64,000 nucleotides of DNA from Bradyrhizobium retamae. GTDB taxonomy: Bacteria > Pseudomonadota > Alphaproteobacteria > Rhizobiales > Xanthobacteraceae. Under the pieces are notes generated by a model that made no database searches, had not been told where the DNA came from, and saw only the letters and a program-made list of their open reading frames with translations. Shown one piece after another: positions 8,094 through 17,894 of the stretch. The stretch's first letter is position 1, and every line of letters begins with the position of its first letter. A program made the translations under genes and the position numbers. The stretch spans positions 1 to 64,000 of the forward strand of contig NZ_LLYA01000101.1 in the NCBI RefSeq assembly GCF_001440415.1, read 5' to 3'.

Positions 8094-10661
8094 ATGATGT
8101 TGGGAATGCGAGTGCGGGGGGGTCTGCTGGCCGCTCTGATCATGATGGCCGCGCCGATGGGGGGCGCGTTGGTGTCTGTGCCGGCTGCGGCCCAGACCGC
8201 GGCGTCGATCGTCGTTGAAGGGAACCGGCGTGTCGAGGTCGAGACCATCCGCTCCTACTTCAAGCCGGGCCCCGGCGGCCGCCTCGGCCAAGCCCAGATT
8301 GACGATGGCCTGAAAGCGCTGATCGAGACTGGCCTGTTCCAGGACGTGCGAATCAACCAGGTCGGCGGCCGGCTGGTCGTGACCGTCGTCGAAAACGCCG
8401 TGATCGGGCGCATCGCCTTCGAAGGCAACAAGAAGGTCAAGGACGAGCAGCTTTCAGCTGAAATCCAGTCCAAGCCGCGCGGTACTTTCTCGCGCCCGAT
8501 GGTTCAGTCGGACGCCCAGCGCATCGCCGAAATCTACCGGCGCTCCGGCCGCTATGACGTGCGCGTCACCCCGGAAATCATCGAGCAGCCGAACAACCGC
8601 GTCGACCTGATCTTCACGATCACCGAAGGCAGCAAGACCGGCGTCAAGTCGATCGAGTTCATCGGCAACGTCGCCTATTCGTCCTATCGGCTGAAGGACG
8701 TCATCAAGACGCGCGAATCGAACCTTCTGAGCTTCCTCGGCGGCGCCGACGTCTACGATCCCGACCGCGTCGAGGCCGACCGCGATCTGATTCGTCGCTT
8801 CTACCTCAAGAACGGTTACGCCGACGTGCAGGTGGTCGCCGCGCTGACCGAGTATGACCCCGACAAGAAGGGCTTCCTCGTCACCTTCAAGATCGACGAG
8901 GGGCAGCAATATCGCGTCGCCTCTGTCGATTTCCAGACCTCCATCCCGACCCTCGATGCCAACTCGATGCGCAGCTTCTCGCGCGTCAGTGTCGGCTCGG
9001 TTTACAACGCCGAGGCGCTGGAGAAATCCGTCGAGGAAATGCAGATCGAGGCTTCGCGGCGCGGCTACGCCTTTGCGGTAGTGCGTCCGCGCGGCGATCG
9101 CAATTTCGAGCAGCACACGGTTTCGATCGTGTTCGCCGTCGACGAAGGCCCGCGAACCTATATCGAACGCATCAACGTCCGCGGCAACACCCGTACCCGC
9201 GACTACGTGATCCGCCGCGAGTTCGATCTGTCCGAAGGCGATGCCTACAACCGTGCCCTGGTCGATCGCGCCGAGCGCCGGCTGAAGAACCTCGACTTCT
9301 TCAAGAGCGTGAAGATTCTGACCGAGCCCGGCTCGTCGACCGATCGCGTGATCCTGATCGTCGATCTCGAAGAGAAATCGACCGGCGACTTCTCGGTGTC
9401 GGGCGGCTATTCGACCACGGACGGTGCGCTGGCCGAAGTCAGTATCTCCGAGCGCAACTTCCTGGGCCGCGGCCTCTATGCGAAGGCTGCCGTGACCTAC
9501 GGCCAGTACGCGCGTGGCGGCTCGCTGTCGTTCGTCGATCCCTATCTGTTTGACTACCGCGTCGCGCTTGGCCTCGACCTGTTCTATCGTGAACAGCTCG
9601 CCAACAGCTACATCGCGTACGGCACCAAGACGCTGGGCTTCAGCCCGCGGCTCGGCTTCACTCTGCGCGAAGATCTCGCGCTCCAGTTGCGCTACTCGAT
9701 CTACCAGCAGGAAATCTCGCTGCCGAACGCGCTCGCGAATTGTAACAACAACTCGGCGAACTCGTTGCTCGCGTTCAACCCGTCGCCGGCATTTGCGAAT
9801 CTGGTCGGTGCGCCCGCGGGCGGATCGATAACGTCAGGGGGCCAAACCGCCACTGACGTCTCCGGCCAGGGCCTGTGGTGCTACTTCGACGGTGAAGCCT
9901 CGCTGCCGGTCCGCAGGGAACTGCAGAGCGGCAAGGCGCTGACCTCGTCTGTTGGCTATTCGCTGAACTACAACACGCTGGACAACAACAAGAACCCGAC
10001 CGACGGCTTGCTGATCGACTGGAAGCAGGACTTTGCCGGTGTCGGCGGCGACGTGAGCTACATCAAGTCGGCAATCGACGCGAAGTACTACACCCCGCTG
10101 GTTGCCGATATCGTTGGCCTGATCCATCTCCAGGGCGGTATTCTCAACCAGTTCGGTGGCAGTGAACTGCGCATGCTGGATCACTTCCAGATGGGCCCGA
10201 ACCTGGTGCGCGGTTTTGCGCCGAATGGTATTGGTCCGCGCGATTTGAACCCGTTCGGCACGCGTGACGCGCTCGGCGGCACCAAGTACTGGGGCGCGTC
10301 GTTCGAATTGCAGATGCCGTTCTGGTTCCTGCCGAAGGAAGTTGGGCTCAAGGGCTCGGTCTATGCCGACGCTGGCGGACTGTTCGACTACAAGGGTCCG
10401 ACGTCATGGGCGGCAACGGGCGAGGTCAATGTGCCTGGCTGCATCCCGCCGACGCAGGCGACGGCGACGACTGCGGCTAATCCTGGAACTTGTTTGGGAT
10501 TGCAGTACGACAACGGCAACGTCGTTCGCACCTCGGTGGGTGTCGGCTTGATCTGGGCCTCGCCCTTCGGTCCGCTCCGCTTCGACTATGCGGTTCCGCT
10601 TACGAAGGGCCAGTTTGACCGCGTGCAGGAATTCAAGTTTGGCGGTGGCACATCGTTCTGA
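8094..10661 (+). CDS. bamA: outer membrane protein assembly factor BamA
   Basis: Omp85-family core of the BAM complex that inserts beta-barrel proteins into the outer membrane. The 855-residue precursor has a signal peptide (ending near PAAAQTAASI), five POTRA domains to about residue 430, and a 16-strand barrel with the conserved loop-6 motif VRGF (in LVRGFAPNGIG) and a C-terminal Phe. The ATG at 8094 was chosen because GAGGGC lies just upstream and a signal peptide follows; the longer frame from 7947 has no exported-protein features. Its place before lpxD-fabZ-lpxA is typical. Confidence 0.96.
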   Translation: MMLGMRVRGGLLAALIMMAAPMGGALVSVPAAAQTAASIVVEGNRRVEVETIRSYFKPGPGGRLGQAQIDDGLKALIETGLFQDVRINQVGGRLVVTVVENAVIGRIAFEGNKKVKDEQLSAEIQSKPRGTFSRPMVQSDAQRIAEIYRRSGRYDVRVTPEIIEQPNNRVDLIFTITEGSKTGVKSIEFIGNVAYSSYRLKDVIKTRESNLLSFLGGADVYDPDRVEADRDLIRRFYLKNGYADVQVVAALTEYDPDKKGFLVTFKIDEGQQYRVASVDFQTSIPTLDANSMRSFSRVSVGSVYNAEALEKSVEEMQIEASRRGYAFAVVRPRGDRNFEQHTVSIVFAVDEGPRTYIERINVRGNTRTRDYVIRREFDLSEGDAYNRALVDRAERRLKNLDFFKSVKILTEPGSSTDRVILIVDLEEKSTGDFSVSGGYSTTDGALAEVSISERNFLGRGLYAKAAVTYGQYARGGSLSFVDPYLFDYRVALGLDLFYREQLANSYIAYGTKTLGFSPRLGFTLREDLALQLRYSIYQQEISLPNALANCNNNSANSLLAFNPSPAFANLVGAPAGGSITSGGQTATDVSGQGLWCYFDGEASLPVRRELQSGKALTSSVGYSLNYNTLDNNKNPTDGLLIDWKQDFAGVGGDVSYIKSAIDAKYYTPLVADIVGLIHLQGGILNQFGGSELRMLDHFQMGPNLVRGFAPNGIGPRDLNPFGTRDALGGTKYWGASFELQMPFWFLPKEVGLKGSVYADAGGLFDYKGPTSWAATGEVNVPGCIPPTQATATTAANPGTCLGLQYDNGNVVRTSVGVGLIWASPFGPLRFDYAVPLTKGQFDRVQEFKFGGGTSF

Positions 10662-10726
10662 GGTGTCTTGAAGCGAAATGGACTAAGGTCCGCGTGACGA
10701 GAACACCAAGGAATAAGAGGAGGGTT

Positions 10727-10748
10727 CGGCTCCGTTTCGTCGGAGCCG
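10727..10748 (+). other. bamA-lpxD intergenic hairpin
   Basis: A perfect 8-bp stem (10727-10734 with 10741-10748) with a 6-nt loop lies 65 nt after the bamA stop. No U-tract follows. It resembles the U-less hairpins at other junctions of this operon. Confidence 0.4.
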
Positions 10749-10788
10749 GCTCTCCGGTGTGAATGGCGGCCGGACTGCAACGGGTGAA

Positions 10789-11856
10789 ATGGCGCAGCCG
10801 ATATTCTTCAAACAGCCTCCTTCCTCAACGCTGGCCGAGCTGGCCGCGTTGACGGGAGCGGTATTGGTCAATCCTGCGCGGGACGGTGATGTGATTAGGG
10901 GCCTCGCTTCGCTCGACGAAGCCGGTCCGATGCATCTGACGTTCTTCGACAATCTCAAATACGCCGATCAGCTCAAGACGACCAATGCCGGCGCTTGCCT
11001 GGTCAGCCCGCGTTTCGAGGCCCAGGTGCCCGCCCATGTGGCGGTGCTGCGGGCGGCCCAGCCGTTCCGTGCCTTCATGAAGCTGGCGCGCGAGTGGCAC
11101 GCCGATGCGCTCCGCCCGCAATCATGGTTCGACAATGACGGCATCGCGCCATCGGCGATCATCGACCCGTCCGCCCATCTCGAGGACGGCGTCATCGTCG
11201 ATCCGCTCGCGGTGATCGGCCCGCGGGTCGAGATCGGTACTGGCACCGTAATCGGTGCCGGCGCGGTGATCGGCGCCGACGTCAAAATCGGCCGCGACTG
11301 CAATGTAGGTGCGCGCAGCGCTATCCAGTTCGCCCTGATCGGCAACAACGTCCTGATCCATCCCGCCTGCAGCATCGGCCAGGACGGTTATGGCTTCATT
11401 TTTTTCGGCCCCGAGGGCCATCTGAAGGTGCCCCAGACCGGTCGCGTCCTGATCCAGAACGATGTCGAAATCGGCGCCGGCACTTGCATCGACCGCGGCA
11501 GCCTGCGGGATACGGTGATTGGCGAGGGCACCAAAATCGACAATCAGGTCCAGATCGGCCACAATGTGACCATCGGCAGGCACTGCCTGCTCGCGGCCCA
11601 GATCGGGCTCGCGGGCAGCCTGACGATCGGTGACAACGTCGCGCTGGGCGCCAAGGTGGGCATCAACAACCACCTCAAGATCGGCGATGGCGCGCAGGTG
11701 ACAGCGATGAGCGGGGTCAAGGACGACATTCCGCCCAACGGCCGCTGGGGCGGTTTCTTTGCAAAGCCGACCAAGCAGTGGTTCAAGGAGATTATTGCAG
11801 TGGAGCGGCTGGTGCAGGGTGGCGCCGTCGATCCGAAAGGCGAAGGGCGCGAGTGA
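10789..11856 (+). CDS. lpxD: UDP-3-O-(3-hydroxyacyl)glucosamine N-acyltransferase
   Basis: Third step of lipid A synthesis: transfers a 3-hydroxyacyl chain from acyl-ACP to the 2-amino group of UDP-3-O-acyl-glucosamine. The 355-residue protein has an N-terminal uridine-binding domain followed by a left-handed parallel beta-helix of hexapeptide repeats. It contains the catalytic-His region QIGHNVTIG and the C-terminal [12 protein letters not shown]. The ATG at 10789 is preferred to an upstream GTG at 10759 by family start (MAQP). The stop overlaps the fabZ start by one base (TGATG). Confidence 0.95.
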   Translation: MAQPIFFKQPPSSTLAELAALTGAVLVNPARDGDVIRGLASLDEAGPMHLTFFDNLKYADQLKTTNAGACLVSPRFEAQVPAHVAVLRAAQPFRAFMKLAREWHADALRPQSWFDNDGIAPSAIIDPSAHLEDGVIVDPLAVIGPRVEIGTGTVIGAGAVIGADVKIGRDCNVGARSAIQFALIGNNVLIHPACSIGQDGYGFIFFGPEGHLKVPQTGRVLIQNDVEIGAGTCIDRGSLRDTVIGEGTKIDNQVQIGHNVTIGRHCLLAAQIGLAGSLTIGDNVALGAKVGINNHLKIGDGAQVTAMSGVKDDIPPNGRWGGFFAKPTKQWFKEIIAVERLVQGGAVDPKGEGRE

Positions 11857-12314
11857 TGGAGGAGGCACCGGTCAGATTCGAGCTTGTGGACATCAACGAG
11901 ATCCTCAAGACGCTCCCGCACCGTTATCCGATGCTGCTGATCGATCGGGTGATCAATATCCGGACCGATTACAGCGGCATCGGCATCAAGAACGTTACCT
12001 TCAACGAGCCGCCGTTTCTCGGCCATTTCCCCGAACGTCCGGTCTATCCCGGCGTGATGATGATCGAGGCCATGGCGCAGACCGCCGGCGTGATCGGCAT
12101 CAAGTCGGTCGAAGGCACTGAAAAGCCGCGCGCGGTTTATTTCCTCACCATCGACAAGTGCAAATTCCGCAAGCCGGTGATGCCCGGCGACACTATCGAA
12201 TACCACATGCGCTCGATCGGCCGCCGTAAGGCGATGTGGTGGTTTCACGGCGACGCCAAGGTAAATGGTGCCGTGGTTGCGGAAGCCGACGTCGGCGCGA
12301 TGCTGACGGATTGA
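11856..12314 (+). CDS. fabZ: 3-hydroxyacyl-[ACP] dehydratase FabZ
   Basis: Hot-dog-fold dehydratase of type II fatty acid synthesis, removing water from 3-hydroxyacyl-ACP; the same substrate pool feeds LpxA and LpxD. The 152-residue product has [13 protein letters not shown], the active-site [12 protein letters not shown] with catalytic His, and the following Glu in MMIEAMAQ. The ATG at 11856 overlaps the lpxD stop, implying coupling. Normally lpxA follows directly; here about 1.1 kb separates them. Confidence 0.96.
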   Translation: MEEAPVRFELVDINEILKTLPHRYPMLLIDRVINIRTDYSGIGIKNVTFNEPPFLGHFPERPVYPGVMMIEAMAQTAGVIGIKSVEGTEKPRAVYFLTIDKCKFRKPVMPGDTIEYHMRSIGRRKAMWWFHGDAKVNGAVVAEADVGAMLTD

Positions 12315-12670
12315 GCCGGATTGAATTTACCCGTCACACAAAGACCGGCAAGCTGCTCAGCGGCAAGGACGTGTCTCCCGTCGACGCCCTGACCGACAGC
12401 GGCGCCGGCAGTGTGTCGGCGATGGCGAACCCCGACGGCAAGAACGCTAAAATTGGGCGCGCCGTCCGCGATCTCGTCAATGCGCCTCTGAAAGCCGGCG
12501 TCAATAATGTGATGGTGACGCACAAGACCAACGTCGCCGATGCCTTCGGAAAGGAATTTGGCGATATCCGCGAGGGCGAGGCGCTCGTCTACAAGACCGG
12601 TGGCTCGGGCCCGGCCGTCCTGGTCGCGCGCGTACAACCTGGCGAATGGATTGCTCAGACCGGCAGCTAG
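12311..12670 (+). pseudogene. remnant of a histidine-phosphatase-family protein (C-terminal half)
   Basis: From a TTG overlapping the fabZ stop, a frame runs about 119 codons to 12670. Its second half (VMVTHKTNVADAFGKEFGD, then REGEALVYK and LVARVQPGEW) resembles, from memory, the C-terminal half of secreted histidine-phosphatase (phosphoglycerate-mutase-like) proteins of Bradyrhizobium. The N-terminal half with the RHG catalytic motif is absent and no ribosome-binding site is clear. A decayed remnant is the simplest reading; a short expressed protein coupled to fabZ is possible. Confidence 0.5.
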
Positions 12671-12671
12671 A

Positions 12672-12769
12672 GTCTTTTTCGGTTCTGATTGAATCAGAAC
12701 CGGGCTTTAGATTCTTGTTTTGACGCGTTTTCTTGACGCGAACCGGTGTCCACCCCAAACGCTTTAGCA
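12672..12769 (+). repeat. dispersed intergenic repeat, copy A
   Basis: It begins with a perfect 10-bp hairpin (12680-12689 with 12693-12702, loop TGA). It then contains a 26-nt core at 12722-12747 that is identical to the reverse complement of 46581-46606. A diverged relative is near 53783-53830. I remember this kind of element as frequent in Bradyrhizobium intergenic DNA. Confidence 0.7.
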
Positions 12770-12882
12770 GGACACCGTTCGACCGTGGATCGGTCCAGCT
12801 TTAATTGTGACGTGTTGATGGAACTTCAGCCGGCCCAGCAGCTTTTATAGATACCGTGGGAAATCTGTTGGCGGATGGCCGC

Positions 12883-13236
12883 ATGAAGTCTCTCTGGGTC
12901 GGTGTTGCACTGCTAGGCGCAGCTATTGTTCTCGGCGGACATGCCGTAGCCCGCGATGACGGTCGCTACGCCAAATCCCCGCTCAAGTCGTGGTTCGACA
13001 GCCTCAGGAGCGGAAAGGGGCCATGTTGCTCCGACGCTGATGGCTCCGTTGTCGCCGATGTCGATTGGGAATCCAAGGACGGTCATTACCGCGTGCGGCT
13101 CGAGGGCCAGTGGATCGATGTCCCCGACGATGCGGTGATTACCGAGCCCAATCGCGCCGGCCGAACCATGGTGTGGCCGATGAAGGACTCACTCGGGATT
13201 TCGATCCGTTGCTTCCTGCCCGGCAGCATGACATAG
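12883..13236 (+). CDS. conserved hypothetical secreted protein
   Basis: The 117-residue product begins with a typical signal peptide (MKSLWVGVALLGAAIVLGG, cleavage near HAVARDD). The mature part is small and polar, with a CC pair (GPCCSDADG), an acidic segment and a third Cys (SIRCFLPG). A periplasmic location is likely. The ATG at 12883 is chosen for the signal peptide; a GTG at 12856 is in frame. The gene interrupts fabZ-lpxA. I recall similar proteins in Bradyrhizobium but no function. Confidence 0.65.
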   Translation: MKSLWVGVALLGAAIVLGGHAVARDDGRYAKSPLKSWFDSLRSGKGPCCSDADGSVVADVDWESKDGHYRVRLEGQWIDVPDDAVITEPNRAGRTMVWPMKDSLGISIRCFLPGSMT

Positions 13237-13410
13237 CGACGGCTTGTCTCGGCCTTCGGCTGGGGAGACGGGCGGCAGCGGATGGGAATCTTGCAGGCGT
13301 TGCGCGCCCGACACATGACGTAATCATACGTCACTAGACAGCATTGAAATGCCGCGCTAACCACCGGAAAACGCGAGATATTCGCGCGCAATCGATGGCT
13401 GGGCTGCTTG

Positions 13411-14214
13411 ATGGGTACGATCGATCCAACCGCGCGGGTTGAGGATGGCGCTGTGATCGGCGAGGGGACGACAATCGGTCCCTATTGCATCATCGGGCCG
13501 AACGTCACCATCGGCGCGAACTGCAAGTTGACCGGGCATGTGAACGTGGCGGGGCATACGACCATCGCCGATAGCTGTGTCATTTACCCGTTTGCTGCAT
13601 TGGGAGGCCCCCCGCAGGACCTCAGCTATCGCGGTGAACCGACCCGGCTCGAGGTCGGCGAGGGATGCACCATCCGCGAAGGTGTAACGATGAATATCGG
13701 AACGAAGAAGGGCGGCGGCCTCACGCGGGTGGGCGCGCGCGGTTACTTCATGAACAACAGCCACGTCGGCCATGATTGCGTCGTGGGGAGCGACGTTATC
13801 TTCGCGACGTCTGCAACGCTGGGCGGTCATTGCGAGATCGGCGATTTCGTCTACATCGGCGGGCTCTCGGCCGTGCATCAGTTCACGCGGATCGGGCCGC
13901 AGGTCATGGTCGGTGGCGTCTGCGGCGTCCGCGGCGACATCATTCCGTTCGGGCTCGCCAATGGACAATATGCCAGTCTCGAAGGGCTGAACATCATCGG
14001 CATGAAGCGCCGCAAGTTCACCAGGGAGCGGCTCGCCAAGGTGCGCTCGTTCTACCAAAAGCTGTTTCACGGGCCTGGTATTTTTGCCGAGCGGCTGAAT
14101 GCGGTGCAGCCGATGGCTGGAGAGGATCCGGCGATCGCCGAAATCCTCGCCTTCATCGGCGACGGTAAACTTCGTCCGCTCTGCCTTCCCGCCGGCGACG
14201 GCAACAAACCTTGA
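13411..14214 (+). CDS. lpxA: UDP-N-acetylglucosamine acyltransferase
   Basis: First enzyme of lipid A synthesis; transfers a 3-hydroxyacyl group from ACP to the 3-OH of UDP-GlcNAc. The 267-residue protein is a hexapeptide-repeat left-handed beta-helix from the first residues (MGTIDPTARVEDGAVIG) with the catalytic-His region NNSHVGHDCVVG and a helical C-terminus (MKRRKFTRERL). The ATG at 13411 is preferred; a TTG directly before it is also open. No strong ribosome-binding site is visible. lpxI follows after 19 nt. Confidence 0.95.
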   Translation: MGTIDPTARVEDGAVIGEGTTIGPYCIIGPNVTIGANCKLTGHVNVAGHTTIADSCVIYPFAALGGPPQDLSYRGEPTRLEVGEGCTIREGVTMNIGTKKGGGLTRVGARGYFMNNSHVGHDCVVGSDVIFATSATLGGHCEIGDFVYIGGLSAVHQFTRIGPQVMVGGVCGVRGDIIPFGLANGQYASLEGLNIIGMKRRKFTRERLAKVRSFYQKLFHGPGIFAERLNAVQPMAGEDPAIAEILAFIGDGKLRPLCLPAGDGNKP

Positions 14215-14233
14215 TGACGGGATCGCCGCAGCC

Positions 14234-15091
14234 ATGATCTCAGCGGCTTCCGACATTTCATCGCCCGTCGGCGTCATCGCAGGCGGCGGCGCGATGCCGT
14301 TCGCGGTGGCGGAGTCGCTTGCCGCGCGGGGATTGGCGCCAGTGCTGTTCGCGCTGCGCGGCGCCTGCGATCCGGATCGCGTCGGCCGCTTCCGCCATCA
14401 CTGGATCTCGGTCGGACAACTCGGCCGCGCGACAAGGCTGTTCCGTAGTGAGGGCTGCCGCGACTTGATTTTCATCGGTACGCTGCTGCGGCCTGCGCTC
14501 TCGGAAATCAGGCTGGACTGGGGAACGATCCGCGTGATCGGCCGCGTCTGGGCGGCGTTTCGCGGCGGCGACGATCACCTGTTGTCGGGGATCGGCCGCA
14601 TCCTCGAACAGGACGGTTTCCGGATGGTCGGCATCAGGGATGTCGCCCCGGACGTTCTGATGCCAGAGGGGCAAATTGCCCGCGCCATGCCGGATGCCGC
14701 CGCCGCCGCCGATATTGCCAAGGGGCGGGAGGTGCTCGGCGCGCTCGGTCCGTTCGACATCGGGCAGGCCGTGGTCGTGATCGACGGCCATGTGGTCGCG
14801 GTCGAGGATATCGAGGGCACCGATGGGCTGCTGGCGCGGGTGGCGAGGCTGCGCGAGGCGGGGCGCATTCGCGCCAAATCCGGCCGCGGCGTGCTGGTGA
14901 AGGCGCCGAAGAGCGGGCAGGATTTGCGCTTCGACCTGCCGGCCGTGGGCGCAAAAACCATCGAAGGCGCAGCTAGCGCCGGGCTCGCCGGCATTGCCGT
15001 GATCGCCGGCCATACGATTGCAGCGGACTCGCAAGCCATGATCGAGGCCGCCGATAGCGCCGGTCTGTTCGTTCAGGGCTTGCCCGCGTGA
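14234..15091 (+). CDS. lpxI: UDP-2,3-diacylglucosamine pyrophosphatase LpxI
   Basis: Hydrolyses UDP-2,3-diacylglucosamine to lipid X and UMP; LpxI replaces LpxH in alphaproteobacteria. The product is 285 residues: N-terminal half with VGVIAGGGAMPFAVAE and a C-terminal domain with VVIDGHVVAVEDIEGTDG and GVLVKAPKSGQDLRFDLPAV, all hallmarks of the former DUF1009. The ATG at 14234 is the only good in-frame start after lpxA. The stop overlaps the lpxB GTG by 4 nt. Its place between lpxA and lpxB supports the assignment. Confidence 0.95.
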   Translation: MISAASDISSPVGVIAGGGAMPFAVAESLAARGLAPVLFALRGACDPDRVGRFRHHWISVGQLGRATRLFRSEGCRDLIFIGTLLRPALSEIRLDWGTIRVIGRVWAAFRGGDDHLLSGIGRILEQDGFRMVGIRDVAPDVLMPEGQIARAMPDAAAAADIAKGREVLGALGPFDIGQAVVVIDGHVVAVEDIEGTDGLLARVARLREAGRIRAKSGRGVLVKAPKSGQDLRFDLPAVGAKTIEGAASAGLAGIAVIAGHTIAADSQAMIEAADSAGLFVQGLPA

Positions 15092-16278
15092 CGCCGCCTC
15101 GCGCGACCGCCGGGATGGAGCGGAGGATATTTCTGATCGCGACGGAGGAATCCGGCGATCGCCTCGGCGCCAGCTTGATGAAAGTGCTGCGCCAGCGCCT
15201 TGGCGATGCGGTACAGTTCGAGGGCGTCGGCGGCCGCGCAATGGCACGTGAAGGCCTGGAGTCGCTGTTTCCGATTGAAGAACTCTCGATCATCGGGCTA
15301 GCCGCAGTCGTCAAGGAACTGCCGAAGATCCTCGGGCTGATCAAGGAAACGGCTATCGTGGTGACGGAGGCATCGCCCGATATTCTCGTCATCATCGACA
15401 GCCCCGACTTTACCCATCGTGTCGCGAGGCGTGTGCGCGCCAAGAATCCCAAGATTCCGATCGTCGATTATGTGTCGCCCTCGGTATGGGCCTGGCGGCC
15501 CGGCCGGGCGCGCGCGATGCTGAAATACGTCGATCACGTGCTGGCGCTGCTGCCGTTCGAGCCCGAGGCCTATCGCAGGCTGCACGGCCCTCCCTGCACC
15601 TATGTCGGTCACCCCCTGACCGAGCAACTGACCTCGCTGCGGCCGAATGCCGATGAGACCAGGCGACGGGCGGAATCGCCGCCGGTGCTGTTGGTGCTGC
15701 CGGGAAGCCGCCGCAGCGAAATTCGTCACCACATGGCGGTATTCGGCCAGGCGGTGGGACTGCTGCAGGAGCAGGGCACGCCGTTCGAACTGGTGCTGCC
15801 GACCATGCCGCACCTGCAGGAGGCGGTCGTAGATGCGGTGAAGGGCTGGCCGGTGCAGCCCCAGGTCGTCATCGGCGAGCAGGAGAAGCGGGCCGCATTC
15901 CGGATCGCGCATGCAGCGCTCGCCAAATCCGGCACCGTGACGCTCGAACTGGCGTTGGCTGGCGTGCCGATGGTGACGGCCTACCGGACCGGCGCTGTGG
16001 AAGCCTGGATCTTGCGGCGGGCGATCAAGGTGAACTCGGTGATCTTGGCCAATCTCGTGATCGGCGAGAATGTCGTGCCGGAGTTCCTGCAGGAGAACTG
16101 CACGCCGGAAAAGCTCGCAGCCGCGCTGCGCGAGGCGTTGGGCGACAGCGAGCTGCGTCGAAAGCAACTCGAAGCATTCGGCAAAATCGACGGCATCATG
16201 TCGACCGGCAACCAGCCGCCCAGCGTGCGCGCCGCCGATATCGTGCTGGCGACGATGCACAAGGCGCGGCAGGGGTAG
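15088..16278 (+). CDS. lpxB: lipid A disaccharide synthase
   Basis: GT19 glycosyltransferase joining lipid X to UDP-2,3-diacylglucosamine to form the lipid A disaccharide at the inner face of the membrane. The 396-residue product has IATEESGDRLGASLM at the start, DSPDFTHRVARRV, YVSPSVWAWRPGRA, and the nucleotide-sugar region LAKSGTVTLELALAGVPMV. The GTG at 15088 overlaps the lpxI stop (GTGA); an ATG at 15115 is an alternative. Last gene of the lipid A block; a long palindrome separates it from convergent gltA. Confidence 0.96.
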   Translation: MTPPRATAGMERRIFLIATEESGDRLGASLMKVLRQRLGDAVQFEGVGGRAMAREGLESLFPIEELSIIGLAAVVKELPKILGLIKETAIVVTEASPDILVIIDSPDFTHRVARRVRAKNPKIPIVDYVSPSVWAWRPGRARAMLKYVDHVLALLPFEPEAYRRLHGPPCTYVGHPLTEQLTSLRPNADETRRRAESPPVLLVLPGSRRSEIRHHMAVFGQAVGLLQEQGTPFELVLPTMPHLQEAVVDAVKGWPVQPQVVIGEQEKRAAFRIAHAALAKSGTVTLELALAGVPMVTAYRTGAVEAWILRRAIKVNSVILANLVIGENVVPEFLQENCTPEKLAAALREALGDSELRRKQLEAFGKIDGIMSTGNQPPSVRAADIVLATMHKARQG

Positions 16279-16282
16279 GATT

Positions 16283-16363
16283 GTAGGATGGGTGGAGCGA
16301 AGCGATACCCATCAATCGCGGCATACACTGGCGATGGGTATCGCTGCGCTCCACCCATCCTAC
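16283..16363. repeat. 31-bp inverted repeat between convergent lpxB and gltA
   Basis: Arms 16283-16313 and 16333-16363 match at 30 of 31 positions with a 19-nt spacer. Such long near-perfect palindromes occur as dispersed intergenic elements in Bradyrhizobium (from memory). Here it could also act as a bidirectional transcription stop. Confidence 0.8.
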
Positions 16364-16374
16364 GAAAAAGCAGA

Positions 16375-16405
16375 AAAGCCGGACGCGATGATCGCATCCG
16401 GCTTT
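16375..16405 (-). terminator. rho-independent terminator of gltA
   Basis: The arms 16375-16389 and 16391-16405 form a stem with one G-U on the minus strand, followed on that strand by TTTTCTGCTTTTT. It lies 25 nt beyond the gltA stop. Confidence 0.75.
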
Positions 16406-16429
16406 CCGAATTGGCGTAAGCGACGTCGC

Positions 16430-17731
16430 TTACTTCCGCTTGTCCATCGCCACGTAATCGCGGCGGGCGACGCCGGTATAGAGCTGGCGCGGACGGCCGA
16501 TCTTCTGGTGCGGGTCCTCGATCATCTCGCTCCACTGGCTGATCCAGCCGACGGTGCGGGCGACCGCGAACAGCACGGTGAACATCGAGGTCGGGAAGCC
16601 CATCGCCTTCAGCGTGATGCCTGAATAGAAGTCGACGTTCGGGTAGAGCTTGCGGTCGATGAAGTACTGATCGTTGAGCGCGATCTTTTCCAACTCCAGC
16701 GCCACCTTCAGCATCGGGTCGTCGCCATGGCCGGTCTCGGCCAGCACGGCGTGACACATCTTCTGCATGATCTTGGCGCGCGGGTCGTAGTTCTTGTAGA
16801 CGCGGTGGCCAAAGCCCATCAGGCGGACTTCGCTGTTCTTGTCCTTCACCTTCGCGATGAATTCCGGAATCTTGTCGACCGAACCAATCTCCGCGAGCAT
16901 CGCCAGCGCCGCTTCATTGGCGCCGCCATGCGCCGGGCCCCACAGGCAGGCGATGCCGGCGGCGATGCAGGCGAAGGGGTTGGCGCCGGACGAGCCGGCG
17001 ATGCGCACCGTCGAGGTCGAGGCGTTCTGCTCGTGATCGGCGTGCAGGATGAAGATCTTGTCGAGCGCGTCAGCCAGCACCGGATTGATCTTGTAGTCCT
17101 CGCAAGGCACTGCGAAGCACATGTGCAGGAAGTTCTCGGCAAAGGAGAGGGTGTTCTTCGGATACATGAAGGGCTGGCCGACGGTGTATTTATATGCCAT
17201 CGCGGCCAGCGTCGGCACCTTCGCGATCATCCGCATCGACGCGATCATGCGCTGCTTCGGATCGTTGATATCGGTGCTATCGTGATAGAACGCGGCCAAC
17301 GCACCGACGGCAGCGACCATGATCGCCATCGGATGGGCGTCGCGGCGAAAACCCTGGAAGAAGCGGGCCATCTGCTCGTGAACCATGGTGTGATGGATCA
17401 CGCGGTGGTCGAAATCCTGCTTCTGGGCCTTGGTCGGAAGTTCCCCGTAGAGCAGGAGGTAGCAGGTCTCGAGGAAATCGCCCTGTTCGGCGAGTTGCTC
17501 GATCGGGTAGCCGCGGTATTCCAGCACGCCGGCGTCGCCGTCGATATAGGTGATCTTCGACTGGCAGCTTCCGGTGGAGGTAAAGCCGGGGTCGTAGGTA
17601 AACATCCCGGCCTGGGCGTAGAGCTTGGCGATGTCGATGACATCTGGCCCCACCGTGCCGCTGAGGATCGGGAAATCGTAGGTCTTGTTGCCTACCGTGA
17701 GCGTTGCAGTCTTGCTGGATTTTGCGTCCAT
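16430..17731 (-). CDS. gltA: citrate synthase (type II)
   Basis: Condenses acetyl-CoA and oxaloacetate at entry to the TCA cycle. The 433-residue length and N-terminal beta domain ([20 protein letters not shown]) mark the hexameric, NADH-sensitive Gram-negative type. Active-site regions are clear: [16 protein letters not shown] with the first His, [10 protein letters not shown], and [14 protein letters not shown] with the second His. Single gene with its own terminator at 16375-16405; gltX lies 163 nt upstream on the same strand. Confidence 0.97.
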   Translation of the reverse strand: MDAKSSKTATLTVGNKTYDFPILSGTVGPDVIDIAKLYAQAGMFTYDPGFTSTGSCQSKITYIDGDAGVLEYRGYPIEQLAEQGDFLETCYLLLYGELPTKAQKQDFDHRVIHHTMVHEQMARFFQGFRRDAHPMAIMVAAVGALAAFYHDSTDINDPKQRMIASMRMIAKVPTLAAMAYKYTVGQPFMYPKNTLSFAENFLHMCFAVPCEDYKINPVLADALDKIFILHADHEQNASTSTVRIAGSSGANPFACIAAGIACLWGPAHGGANEAALAMLAEIGSVDKIPEFIAKVKDKNSEVRLMGFGHRVYKNYDPRAKIMQKMCHAVLAETGHGDDPMLKVALELEKIALNDQYFIDRKLYPNVDFYSGITLKAMGFPTSMFTVLFAVARTVGWISQWSEMIEDPHQKIGRPRQLYTGVARRDYVAMDKRK

Positions 17732-17894
17732 CGTGAAGTCCCCGATGAAATCGTTGCGAAAACCGCGCCTGACCCTGGTGCCATTTTCCGGGGCACAAGC
17801 AAGGAGGCCGGCTTGTCTGGAGGCGGCGGCAAATGGGTTAGCTTATTGCCCTGTGCACTGCAAGATGGCCGGAAACCCGCATAAGGTAGGGGCT

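Noticed and set aside
16727..17884. 385-codon open frame antisense to gltA
   Set aside because: gltA is certain with its own terminator; the antisense frame is a shadow.
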